A stretch of 32,845 nucleotides of DNA, taken from an uncultured Clostridium sp. GTDB taxonomy: Bacteria; Bacillota; Clostridia; Oscillospirales; Acutalibacteraceae. Of this stretch, positions 16,584-23,183 are shown one piece after another. The stretch covers positions 1-32,845 of the forward strand of contig CABRLN010000026.1 in assembly GCA_902471875.1 (NCBI GenBank), given 5' to 3'. Under the pieces are notes generated by a model. It saw only the letters and a list, made by a program, of their open reading frames with translations. It had not been told where the DNA came from and made no database searches. How positions within the stretch are numbered: the first letter of the stretch is position 1; the number at the start of each line of letters is the position of its first letter. Both the position numbers and the translations under genes were made by a program.

Positions 16584-16659
16584 TGGGCTGTCGCCAAGCG
16601 GTAAGGCAACGGACTTTGACTCCGTCATCCCGTGAGTTCGAATCTCGCCAGCCCAGCCA
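16584..16659 (+). tRNA. tRNA-Gln (TTG)
   Basis: The acceptor TGGGCTG pairs with CAGCCCA, followed by G and an encoded CCA. The anticodon loop CTTTGAC gives TTG. It lies 91 bp beyond the four-tRNA cluster and only a weak -10 (TATTAT, 16541-16546) precedes it. An integrase remnant lies just downstream, so this tRNA may have been an integration target. Confidence 0.96.
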
Positions 16660-16663
16660 GGAT

Positions 16664-16698
16664 AAGCACTTAGTTTTTTAACTAGGTGCTTGTTTTTT
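16664..16698 (+). terminator. Terminator after tRNA-Gln
   Basis: A 12-bp stem (AAGCACTTAGTT with AACTAGGTGCTT, one G-T pair) has a 4-nt loop and is followed by six T residues at 16693-16698. Confidence 0.9.
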
Positions 16699-16705
16699 AT
16701 GATTT

Positions 16706-16909
16706 TTATATACTTAAATAATTAAAGGTGTCTAAGTGACTTTCATAATTATCATTTACAATGTGCATTTGTGTAGCTAAATGAATATATATTTGAGTTA
16801 TAGAAATTGAACTATGCCCCAAAAGGACACGCAAAACCTCAAGGTTACCGCCATTATAAATATAATTAGTAGCAAAAGTATGCCGAAGTAAATGAGGATA
16901 CAAATGCAC
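16706..16909 (-). pseudogene. Tyrosine integrase C-terminal remnant
   Basis: The frame encodes the last 67 residues of a tyrosine recombinase. HLLRHTFATNYIYNGG contains the H-x-x-R box, LEVLRVLLGHSSISITQIY contains the G-H and the catalytic tyrosine region, and a short tail follows. The N-terminal arm-binding and core-binding domains and the first catalytic Arg/Lys are absent. A little more homologous-looking coding (VPLTFLGERDK) lies just upstream in another frame, indicating a frameshift. It cannot be functional. It lies about 50 bp from the end of tRNA-Gln, a classic integration target. Confidence 0.85.
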
Positions 16910-16988
16910 TTGTCACGTTCACCAAGAAAAGTTAATGGAACACAAAATCTATCTGTATTTATATGCTTCCACAATAACATTATCCTCT

Positions 16989-17201
16989 TTATGTACAAGT
17001 CAATTTTGTCTGAAAAGCAACTTCAAAATCTTGTGCTTTAAAGTCTTCAGTTTCCTTTTTACAATAATCTCTATAATGTTTATTGTTATAAACAAACTTC
17101 GTATATTCTGTGTTTTTATAATTTTCCTCATCATTACTCCACACCAGTTTGTTATTTTCTAAAAGGCATCTGTCTTCTATTGTTACGCACATGCTGTACA
17201 A
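16989..17201 (-). CDS. Unrecognised 70-residue frame in a decayed region
   Basis: An open frame encodes a hydrophilic, Asn/Lys/Glu/Tyr-rich peptide (MYSMCVTIEDRCLLENNKLV at its start) between the integrase and trxB remnants. I recognise nothing in it and see no strong ribosome binding site. It may be a fragment of a lost gene or chance. Confidence 0.25.
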   Translation of the reverse strand: MYSMCVTIEDRCLLENNKLVWSNDEENYKNTEYTKFVYNNKHYRDYCKKETEDFKAQDFEVAFQTKLTCT

Positions 17202-17647
17202 TAAGTACTAATAATTTTAATGATAACTTGTGTTTTTGTTGATATGATGATATAATACAGGAAAAATTCCGAGGCAATTGCCATATACAAAACGGAACTT
17301 AAAACAAATGTACGACCTACATTTGTTTTTGTGCTTTCATCGTGAATGACATACCCAAAAGGATCAAGTGCAACACTGCTACCTAAAAATTCCGTTGCCG
17401 GTTTTCTTCCTATACTGACAAAAACTCCGTTGCAGGCAATGTCCGTGATATCCTGTGTATTCACATATTTGACTTTAACGCCTTCCAACTGCTGACAACT
17501 AGCTCCGATACAGTGCTATTCCATAGAAGCTTCACATTTTTTACTGCATTAAAGATTCATGATAAATCTTTGTGGCTCTGAGCCTGTCACGGCGGTGTAT
17601 CCAGCAGGTCCGCCTCCGATAATAATCATATCATAAATATGCTGCAT
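17183..17647 (-). pseudogene. trxB: Broken thioredoxin reductase gene
   Basis: Reading from 17647, the first 20 codons give a TrxB-type FAD-binding N-terminus (MQHIYDMIIIGGGPAGYTAV). The sequence then jumps to what is normally residue ~175 (LRATKIYHESLMQ), followed in shifting frames by VKNVKLLWNSTVSEL, then GVKVKYVNTQDITDIACNGV and FVSIGRKPATEFLG, and a damaged C-terminus (KTNVGRTF... MAIASEFFLY). About 150 codons with the CxxC redox centre are deleted, and there are at least two frameshifts. It would have reduced the thioredoxin encoded at 20091. It lies 41 bp beyond the terminator of the CoA-disulfide reductase gene. Confidence 0.85.
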
Positions 17648-17687
17648 TTTTATGTCTTCTTTTTTGATGTATTTAATAAAAACAAAA

Positions 17688-17716
17688 CCGTGCCTGCTGT
17701 TTGGTCACAGGCACGG
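17688..17716 (-). terminator. Terminator of the CoA-disulfide reductase gene
   Basis: A perfect 9-bp GC-rich stem CCGTGCCTG / CAGGCACGG has an 11-nt loop and is followed on the minus strand by TTTTGTTTTTATT. It begins 7 bp after the stop codon. Confidence 0.92.
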
Positions 17717-17723
17717 CATCCTA

Positions 17724-19394
17724 TTACTTACATTCGGTGCAGATATATTCAGGGACGGTTTTCTCATGGATAACGGACTCATAGAGCCGCCAACCGCCCG
17801 CAAGATTGTAACAGTCATAGCTGTTTCCCGCAAGAATCCGGCAAGCAATATAACTGCGCAGTCCGCTGTGACAGTGTACATAAACAGGCTTACCTTTCGG
17901 TATTTCACCGATGCGCTCCCGCAAAGAATCCAATGGAATGTTAATAAAGCTGTCTATTTTACCGCGGCTAACTTCTGTAACGGTTCTTATATCAAGAAGC
18001 GTAACGCTTCCGTCACGGGGCAAACTTTTAATATCATGCCAAAAAAATTGCTTTATTTTTCCTGTGATAATGTTTTCAGCAACAAAACCAAGCATATTGA
18101 CCGGATCTTTGGCACTACCGAAGGGCGGTGCATAGCAAAGCTCGAGTTCCGTAAGGTCGGTGATCTTTGCACCGAAGCGAATAGCTGCAGCAAGCACATC
18201 CATACGCTTGTCAACACCATTAAAGCCAACAATTTGTGCTCCAAGTATTTTCAATGTTTTCTTATCCCACAAAGCTTTAATCGACATATTGTTCGCACCG
18301 GGATAATATGAAGCATGAGAGCCGGAATAAATATAGGTTTTATCATAATCAATTCCCGCTGATTTTGCTCCTTTTTCGTTCAGTCCTGTTGTTGCAACAG
18401 TCATATCAAAAAGTTTAAGAACCGCTGAGCCTTGCGTACCGGTATATTCGGAAGAAACGCCGACAATATTATCTGCCACAATTCGTCCCTGTTTGTTAGC
18501 AGGTCCTGCAAGCGGGATAAACGCAGGTAATTTTGTGATAAAGTCTTCAACCTCCACTGCATCACCAACAGCATAAATATTCGCAAGATTGGTTTTCATC
18601 TGACGGTCAACGATGATACTACCGCGCTGATTGGTTCTAATTCCGCACTCTTTCGCCAATGCAGTTTCAGGTTGAACACCAACCGACATAATAACCATGT
18701 CAGCGTTGATCTCACCGTTTTGCAAAACGACCTTATGTCCGTTTATGGCTTTTACGCCGTTATTCAGATACAGGCGAATCCCTTTTGATTTTATATAACG
18801 ATGCACATCCGCCGCCATATCGAAATCAAGCGGAGCAATCAAATGGTCGGCAAGCTCCACAATTGAGACTTCAAGCCCGGCTTCTTTTAAATTTTCCGCC
18901 ATCTCAACGCCAATATAACCGCCACCAATCACAACAGCTGATTTCGGATTGATACTTTCGATATATCCTTTTATTTTTAAGGTGTCGGGAATATTTCGGA
19001 GTGTGAACATAATATCACTATCAACTCCGTCAATATTAGGTCGAATCGGCTCCGCTCCGGGTGAAAGTATCAAGTTATCATAGCTTTCCACATAGCTTTC
19101 GCCTGATTTTAAATCTTTTACTGTGACTGTTTTAGTCTCGGAATCAATTTTTATTGCTTCATTTTTTATGCGAACATCGATATTAAATCTTGTCCGAAAA
19201 CTTTCCGGTGTTTGCAGTGTCAGATTATTTTTATCGGTGATTGCACCGCCAATATAATACGGTAGTCCGCAGTTAGCAAAGGAAACATGGTCACCACGCT
19301 CTAAAATAATAATTTCTGCCGATTCATCCAACCTGCGGAGTCTTGCCGCTGCTGATGCACCTCCGGCAACCCCGCCGATAATTACTGTTTTCAT
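17724..19394 (-). CDS. cdr: CoA-disulfide reductase with fused rhodanese domain
   Basis: This FAD-dependent pyridine-nucleotide-disulfide oxidoreductase of 556 residues reduces CoA disulfide or, in related forms, CoA persulfide/polysulfide with NAD(P)H. An N-terminal FAD motif (IIGGVAGGASAAARLRRL) is followed by the single active-site cysteine C42 in SFANCGLPYYIGG, the CoADR/NADH-oxidase signature. The NAD(P)H-binding GGGYIGVEMAENL is near 157-169, and the C-terminal dimerisation region contains the ELCYAPPFGSAKDPVNMLG motif. A C-terminal rhodanese domain (about 455-545) has catalytic C508 in VHCHSGLR, and the protein ends in a CxxC (YICTECK). The rhodanese fusion suggests handling of sulfane sulfur. 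It diverges from the Crp/Fnr gene with only 33 bp between start codons. Confidence 0.93.
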   Translation of the reverse strand: MKTVIIGGVAGGASAAARLRRLDESAEIIILERGDHVSFANCGLPYYIGGAITDKNNLTLQTPESFRTRFNIDVRIKNEAIKIDSETKTVTVKDLKSGESYVESYDNLILSPGAEPIRPNIDGVDSDIMFTLRNIPDTLKIKGYIESINPKSAVVIGGGYIGVEMAENLKEAGLEVSIVELADHLIAPLDFDMAADVHRYIKSKGIRLYLNNGVKAINGHKVVLQNGEINADMVIMSVGVQPETALAKECGIRTNQRGSIIVDRQMKTNLANIYAVGDAVEVEDFITKLPAFIPLAGPANKQGRIVADNIVGVSSEYTGTQGSAVLKLFDMTVATTGLNEKGAKSAGIDYDKTYIYSGSHASYYPGANNMSIKALWDKKTLKILGAQIVGFNGVDKRMDVLAAAIRFGAKITDLTELELCYAPPFGSAKDPVNMLGFVAENIITGKIKQFFWHDIKSLPRDGSVTLLDIRTVTEVSRGKIDSFINIPLDSLRERIGEIPKGKPVYVHCHSGLRSYIACRILAGNSYDCYNLAGGWRLYESVIHEKTVPEYICTECK

Positions 19395-19427
19395 ATATCA
19401 CACTTCTTTCTGAAAGGAATTTTTGCA

Positions 19428-20102
19428 ATGGAACAAAATTTATTTGAACCTGTTTATCGGGAGATTTTCCCGTTTTGGAATGAAATTTCGGAATTAGACC
19501 GAGAATTTATTTGCCATAATTCTTTTGCGATGACCTATCCGAAAGGTACGAACATTCATGATGGAAACGAATGTTCCGGCGTGATTTTCGTCCGTTCGGG
19601 CAGTCTTCGCCTTTACATGATGTCAGAGAACGGCAAAGACATTACGCTCTATCGCTTACATAAGAGCGATATGTGTATGCTGTCTGCTTCATGCGTCTTG
19701 CAGACTATTACCTTTGATGTGTTTGTTGACGCCGAGGAAAACAGCGAGTGTTATATGATCAGCGGTTCCGCTTTTGCGGAAGTTTCCGAACGCAATCCGC
19801 AGATCAAAATATTCGCATTGGAAACCGCTGTCAGCCGTTTTTCAGACGTGATGTGGGTGATGCAGCAGATTCTTTTTATGAGTATGGATAAGCGGCTTGC
19901 TATTTTTCTCTCAGACGAGTCAGCAAGAACAAATTCCGATACCATTACACTTACTCACGAGCAAATTGCCCGTTATATAGGGTCCGCTCGTGAGGTCGTG
20001 TCAAGAATGCTGAAACATTTTGCAAATGATGGCGTTGTTGAAATCTCTCGCAAAGGTATAAAAATTCTTGATAAAAAACGGCTGCGAAAATTAACCCTCT
20101 AA
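19428..20102 (+). CDS. Crp/Fnr-family transcriptional regulator
   Basis: This 224-residue regulator has a cyclic-nucleotide-binding-like beta-barrel (about 15-120), a dimer helix (about 125-160) and a Crp-type winged helix (about 165-224). The recognition helix carries R188-E189-x3-R193 (GSAREVVSRML), the CRP-type pattern, not the E-x-x-S-R of FNR. The effector pocket lacks the cAMP-binding RxxSxxR pattern, and there is no N-terminal FNR cysteine cluster. Five cysteines (29, 49, 83, 89, 108) could sense redox state, which is inference. Two TGTGA-N5-TCACA operators nearby are its likely targets. GAAAGGA precedes the ATG, and the 3' end overlaps the convergent trxA by 12 bp. Confidence 0.92.
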   Translation: MEQNLFEPVYREIFPFWNEISELDREFICHNSFAMTYPKGTNIHDGNECSGVIFVRSGSLRLYMMSENGKDITLYRLHKSDMCMLSASCVLQTITFDVFVDAEENSECYMISGSAFAEVSERNPQIKIFALETAVSRFSDVMWVMQQILFMSMDKRLAIFLSDESARTNSDTITLTHEQIARYIGSAREVVSRMLKHFANDGVVEISRKGIKILDKKRLRKLTL

Positions 20103-20402
20103 CATAGCAAGTATCTGCGTTTTAGGTCTTGCTCCGGCTGATTGTGAAACAACCTTGCCGTCTTTCATCACAATCAATGTCGGAATACTTGCCACGCCGA
20201 ATGAACCAGCAAGTTCCGGCTCCTGATCCACATTGATCTTACCAACAAGGTACTGCGGATTTTCCTCTGCGATCTCATCCACCAAAGGTGACACCATGTG
20301 GCACGGTCCACACCAATCGGCATAAAAATCAAGAAGAACCTTTTTCCCACTATTTATTACTTCGTTTTCAAAGTTGTTTTTATCAATTTTTTTAACAAAC
20401 AT
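20091..20402 (-). CDS. trxA: Thioredoxin
   Basis: This 103-residue single-domain thioredoxin has the active site WCGPC (C31, C34), the buried Asp of LLDFYADW, and the cis-proline loop SIPTLIV. It follows GGAG before its ATG and is preceded by an activator-type promoter with a TGTGA-N5-TCACA operator. As the trxB in the island is broken, reduction must come from another reductase (chromosomal TrxB, or the membrane/Fe-S proteins next door). Its tail overlaps the Crp/Fnr gene by 12 bp. Confidence 0.96.
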   Translation of the reverse strand: MFVKKIDKNNFENEVINSGKKVLLDFYADWCGPCHMVSPLVDEIAEENPQYLVGKINVDQEPELAGSFGVASIPTLIVMKDGKVVSQSAGARPKTQILAMLEG

Positions 20403-20434
20403 TTTAAATTCTCCTTTTCCTTTTCTGTGACTAT

Positions 20435-20440
20435 AGTATA
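20435..20440 (-). promoter_or_regulatory. trxA promoter -10 element, activator-dependent
   Basis: TATACT on the minus strand lies 32 bp before the trxA ATG. No recognisable -35 exists at 17 nt; instead a CRP-type operator is centred 29 bp upstream of the hexamer edge, the geometry of a class II activated promoter. Confidence 0.65.
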
Positions 20441-20461
20441 ACTGATTATTTGATCATTTTC

Positions 20462-20476
20462 TGTGATTATGTCACA
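20462..20476 (-). promoter_or_regulatory. CRP-type operator upstream of trxA
   Basis: TGTGACATAATCACA on the minus strand is a perfect inverted repeat TGTGA-N5-TCACA. Its centre (20469) is about 41 bp upstream of the start of transcription predicted from the -10 at 20435. The half-sites are those recognised by CRP-type helices. A matching copy lies at 21858-21872. Confidence 0.75.
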
Positions 20477-20712
20477 TTCACTCTTTGAACATGGAAGTTG
20501 TATCCCGAAAATTTGATAAATTCCTTTGCGAAAGACATTGTTTCTTGGCTGCTGTTCGTAATATTGACCATAAAAAATTGTATGTAGGAATTGTTGTAGT
20601 AAGCCGCATTGAAATCCGACATTTCTTCTTTACGATAATAGCCCAAATAATGCGGCAGAGAAAAAACTATCTCTTTTACTATGTCAATGCCTTTTGTTCT
20701 ACTTAAAGATAC
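20467..20712 (-). pseudogene. Unrecognised reading frame, probably a gene fragment
   Basis: The minus strand is open for about 81 codons from 20712 to a TAA at 20467-20469, which lies inside the trxA operator. The translation looks like real protein (GIDIVKEIVFSLPHYLGYYR, then MSDFNAAYYNNSYIQFFMVN, then MSFAKEFIKFSGYNFHVQRV). The first ATG is at 20622 (51 codons) and has only a weak GAAGAA upstream. I cannot assign a family. It lies directly after the broken ccdA, so it is probably a truncated remnant, although a short intact protein from 20622 is possible. Confidence 0.4.
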
Positions 20713-21010
20713 TCAGTTCAAACACTCCGAGAAAATAAAACCCGAAAAACACCAAAACTCCGCCCGTTACGATATTTATAACTGTTTGATACTCTCTTAG
20801 TAAACTGCCGAGCATTCCAACAATGGCACCAAGTGCAACAAATACCTCTGTAAAGCCGAGCGCAAACCCAACAGCATTCTTTAATATTTTCTTTGTACTG
20901 CGCTTCTCACTTTTTCCCGCAAAATATTAAATGTAAATTGTAAGCATCGGGAGAATACAGGAAGAAATAAAGTTAGTGATACCTTCCAAAAATGAAATAA
21001 GATATTGCAT
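20699..21010 (-). pseudogene. ccdA: Broken CcdA/DsbD-type thiol-electron transporter gene
   Basis: The frame from the ATG at 21010 gives MQYLISFLEGITNFISSCIL, then an in-frame TAA at 20927-20929. It continues in the same frame as a typical CcdA sequence (AVGFALGFTEVFVALGAIVG, then TGGVLVFFGFYFLGVFELSI) to a stop at 20699. CcdA proteins move electrons from cytoplasmic thioredoxin across the membrane and are about 220-240 residues. Only about 103 codons remain, so the second half, with its second conserved cysteine helix, is gone. The conserved S/P-C motif appears as ISSC (C18). It follows the Fe-S membrane protein gene in the same operon. Confidence 0.82.
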
Positions 21011-21030
21011 AAATGCCTCTTATTCGTTTT

Positions 21031-21609
21031 TTATTTTCCAGCTTTTACTCGGCAGATTAATTGTGTCATCGTTCCCATAGGACAATATACACACCATGAA
21101 CGAGGTTTGAACAATATCATAGTGGCAAATCCAAGTATGGTGGAAGTGAGCATCACGCTGTAAAATCCAAAGGCAAACTGTGCCACACCCGACGAAAACA
21201 GCGTTCCGTGATATGCCCAGTGCCACGGCAGCTTAAGTGTCCAAAGTAGTTTGACCGTTTGGCTTAATTCTTTTGTTCCTGCAAACACTAAATACGTATT
21301 CCATAACATGAGGAAAAACATTACAAAAAAGAAAATCAAAAAACCATATCGGAAATATTTTGATTTCATCCATTTAGGAACATCCTTTTTTCTAGAAAGT
21401 CCGAACTTGCCGCCTATAAGGGAAAACAACTGCCCTCTACCGCAGTATCTGTTACAATATGCTTTATTGCCTTTTACAACCGATATAATGATTGGTATGA
21501 AAAAGCATAACAGCCCAAACCATGCAAACAAAATGTTGAAAAATCCTAATATTAGATAAGTAAGCGAAACAATCCAAAGGTAGTCATACCATTTATTTTT
21601 TTGTTTCAT
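21031..21609 (-). CDS. Membrane 4Fe-4S protein, NapH/NosR-like
   Basis: From the ATG at 21609 (GGAGG 10 nt upstream) this is a 192-residue protein with about four membrane helices (roughly 12-45, 82-102 and two between 130 and 165). Two cysteine motifs face the cytoplasm: C52-x3-C56 (AYCNRYCGRGQL) and C173-x2-C176 (SWCVYCPMGT), which together could bind one [4Fe-4S] cluster. This resembles the NapH/NosR/CcoG-type membrane ferredoxin fold. The start overlaps the ferredoxin stop (ATGA), showing translational coupling. Together with the ferredoxin and the CcdA remnant it looks like a membrane electron-transfer module. Confidence 0.85.
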   Translation of the reverse strand: MKQKNKWYDYLWIVSLTYLILGFFNILFAWFGLLCFFIPIIISVVKGNKAYCNRYCGRGQLFSLIGGKFGLSRKKDVPKWMKSKYFRYGFLIFFFVMFFLMLWNTYLVFAGTKELSQTVKLLWTLKLPWHWAYHGTLFSSGVAQFAFGFYSVMLTSTILGFATMILFKPRSWCVYCPMGTMTQLICRVKAGK

Positions 21610-21803
21610 AATTCCGACACCTCCAATGTAATAACGCTTGCGGGACATTCCTTTGCACATTTTCCGCAACCAACACACAATTCAGAATTAATTTCTGCAT
21701 AGATACCTTTTGGAATGGAAATTGCTTTTTTGGGGCAAACTTTGATACAGCATCCGCACGCTACACATTCTTGAATGTTGACTTTTGCTTTTCTTTTTGG
21801 CAT
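21606..21803 (-). CDS. 2[4Fe-4S] ferredoxin
   Basis: This 65-residue protein has two complete cluster motifs, CVACGCCIKVCP (13-24) and CVGCGKCAKECP (43-54), the classic clostridial-type bacterial ferredoxin layout. The start is set by a GGAGG site 7 nt upstream of the ATG at 21803. It is the first gene of a unit with the membrane 4Fe-4S protein and ccdA remnant, expressed from a promoter with a TGTGA-N5-TCACA operator. It probably delivers low-potential electrons to the membrane protein (inference from coupling). Confidence 0.95.
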   Translation of the reverse strand: MPKRKAKVNIQECVACGCCIKVCPKKAISIPKGIYAEINSELCVGCGKCAKECPASVITLEVSEL

Positions 21804-21829
21804 AATAATCCTCCTTCTGTTGTACTTGA

Positions 21830-21835
21830 ATTATA
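21830..21835 (-). promoter_or_regulatory. Ferredoxin operon promoter -10 element, activator-dependent
   Basis: TATAAT on the minus strand lies 26 bp before the ferredoxin ATG. There is no -35; the CRP-type operator is centred 30 bp upstream of the hexamer edge, almost the same spacing as at trxA. Confidence 0.7.
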
Positions 21836-21857
21836 CGACAAAAGGAGGGTTTCATTC

Positions 21858-21872
21858 TGTGACTGAATCACA
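21858..21872 (-). promoter_or_regulatory. CRP-type operator upstream of the ferredoxin operon
   Basis: The core is TGTGA-N5-TCACA and the symmetry extends one base on each side (CTGTGACTGAATCACAG on the plus strand, 21857-21873). It is centred about 42 bp upstream of the start of transcription predicted from the -10 at 21830. It is the second copy of the trxA operator. Confidence 0.78.
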
Positions 21873-22093
21873 GGGCACAATTTCATAACTAAGGCAAATA
21901 AAATAATAAGTAACTCATAAATTTCATAGTATCTTGATTACTGCAAGTGCTTCGACTATAACATAACCATTATATGTCAGATCGGTTTCTATTAGTCCTG
22001 CTTATAAATATACCCTTAACAATATTGTTGTATTTCATTGTTTTCATCTTCTGTAAATTAATTATAAACATATTGTAAAAATTAGTAAGGCAC

Positions 22094-22122
22094 TTTACGA
22101 AGAAAATATTAAATGCTATAAT
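22094..22122 (+). promoter_or_regulatory. Promoter of the cohesin-like protein gene
   Basis: TTTACG (22094-22099), a 17-nt spacer ending TGC (extended -10) and a perfect TATAAT (22117-22122) precede the GTG at 22158. The rest of 21880-22093 is AT-rich and shows no gene. Confidence 0.7.
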
Positions 22123-22157
22123 TGACAAAAAGGATTTTATGTAATGGAGTGGTTAAT

Positions 22158-23000
22158 GTGAATAATAACGAAAACAATAAGTTGTCTAAAAAATCAATAA
22201 TAATTATTGCTGCTGTTATTGCAATAATAGTTTTAGCTACTGTAGCTGTAGGTATATTTTTGTCTAGCAATGAACAGCAAAACACAGATAATAAAAATGG
22301 TCCTGTAGCTGCAACCGAAATTACTACAGACAAAAATGGAAACACTATTATTATCGAAAGTACAAATCCGTCTAATATCATTGTAGAAAATACTACAGAT
22401 CAAAATGGCGAATATTCAGGAAACAGCTCTTCTAATAACATTCAAAACAGTTCATCTAACATAAACCACAGTTCGTCAAAAGAAAACTCCTCTTCTTCAA
22501 AAAACAACAATCCATCACATAGTAACTCGTCAAGCACACCGAAAAGTTCAAGTAGTACAGGTGTTTCATCATCCACTAATAGTAACCTCCAAACCAGTCC
22601 TAACACAAACGCTGTAATTAATGGCAGCAATTATAATGTAGGGGATAAGGTAAGAATTTCTTATTATCTTAAATCTTCTACAAAATTTGCTGCAATAAAT
22701 GCACAAATTAATTATGATTCAAAAGTACTAACTATCGACAGTGATAGTATAAAAACAACAAATCTTCAAGGCGGTATGGTTAATACTGACCTTGAAAATA
22801 CAATTAAATTCACTTCTATTGCAGCCACAGCTGTAAATGATTTTTCAGAAGAAAAGCTTTTAATCAGCTGTGACTTTACAATTAAAAGCATTAGCTCTTC
22901 CAGCGATGTAAAATTGAATATTTATGAATTGATAGATAACGACTTACTGAATATATCAAGCGATAATTACACTGTTACAGCAAAAGTTGAGAAGATTTAA
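22158..23000 (+). CDS. Membrane-anchored protein with cohesin-like domain
   Basis: I take the GTG at 22158 as start (GGAG 8-9 nt upstream); an in-frame TTG at 22122 overlaps the promoter -10. The 280-residue product has a short basic N-terminus, one membrane helix (SIIIIAAVIAIIVLATVAVG), a Ser/Asn/Thr-rich linker of about 110 residues, and a C-terminal domain of about 125 residues. That domain reads like a type I/II cohesin-fold module (GDKVRISYYLKSSTKFAAIN, then AQINYDSKVLTIDSDSI, then VNTDLENTIKFTSIAATAVN). Cohesins bind dockerins in cellulosomes, but isolated cohesin-like domains also occur in other surface proteins. No dockerin gene is seen here, although the partial protein at 1-954 could end in one. 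Confidence 0.82.
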   Translation: MNNNENNKLSKKSIIIIAAVIAIIVLATVAVGIFLSSNEQQNTDNKNGPVAATEITTDKNGNTIIIESTNPSNIIVENTTDQNGEYSGNSSSNNIQNSSSNINHSSSKENSSSSKNNNPSHSNSSSTPKSSSSTGVSSSTNSNLQTSPNTNAVINGSNYNVGDKVRISYYLKSSTKFAAINAQINYDSKVLTIDSDSIKTTNLQGGMVNTDLENTIKFTSIAATAVNDFSEEKLLISCDFTIKSISSSSDVKLNIYELIDNDLLNISSDNYTVTAKVEKI

Positions 23001-23122
23001 TATTATTTTTTATATAAATACTAATGCCAAAGGGTAAATAAGAACATTTCAGCATATTATGTATGGTATGTCATCTTATTCTTGACTTGTATCAATCGCA
23101 CTTTGCCATAATTGTTTAGCAC

Positions 23123-23157
23123 AACAGCTCCTTGAAAATAATTTCCAAGGAGCTGTT
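23123..23157 (+). terminator. Hairpin downstream of the cohesin-like gene
   Basis: A perfect 12-bp stem AACAGCTCCTTG / CAAGGAGCTGTT has an 11-nt loop and is followed by tattatagatatatttttt. It lies 122 bp after the stop codon. The interval 23001-23122 shows no gene. Confidence 0.7.
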
Positions 23158-23183
23158 TATTATAGATATATTTTTTAAATTAA

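Larger units (their letters stand above)
16664..21880. mobile_element. Putative acquired redox island beside tRNA-Gln
   Basis: The stretch from the tRNA-Gln 3' side to about 21880 combines an integrase remnant, two broken genes and a set of thiol/Fe-S redox genes. It has a base composition unlike its flanks: for example line 18121-18180 has 33 G+C in 60, against 21 in 60 at 27901-27960. I found no duplicated tRNA-Gln 3' end marking a right attachment site, so the outer limits are approximate and the horizontal origin is inference. Confidence 0.4.

Noticed and set aside
16641..16659. Attachment-site duplication of the tRNA-Gln 3' end
   Set aside because: I looked for a second copy of the tRNA 3' segment near 21880-22100 and elsewhere in the window and found none.
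17652..18311. 219-codon plus-strand frame opposite the CoA-disulfide reductase gene
   Set aside because: Shadow of the rhodanese region; the minus-strand protein is fully conserved with active-site residues.
19391..19403. TGTGATATA half-site at the cdr start codon
   Set aside because: Only one TGTGA half is present, with no TCACA partner at N5 or N6, so it is not called as an operator.
19460..19474. CGGGA-N5-TCCCG inverted repeat within the Crp/Fnr gene
   Set aside because: It has the same geometry as the two operators but different half-sites, and no -10 element is placed suitably; probably coding coincidence.
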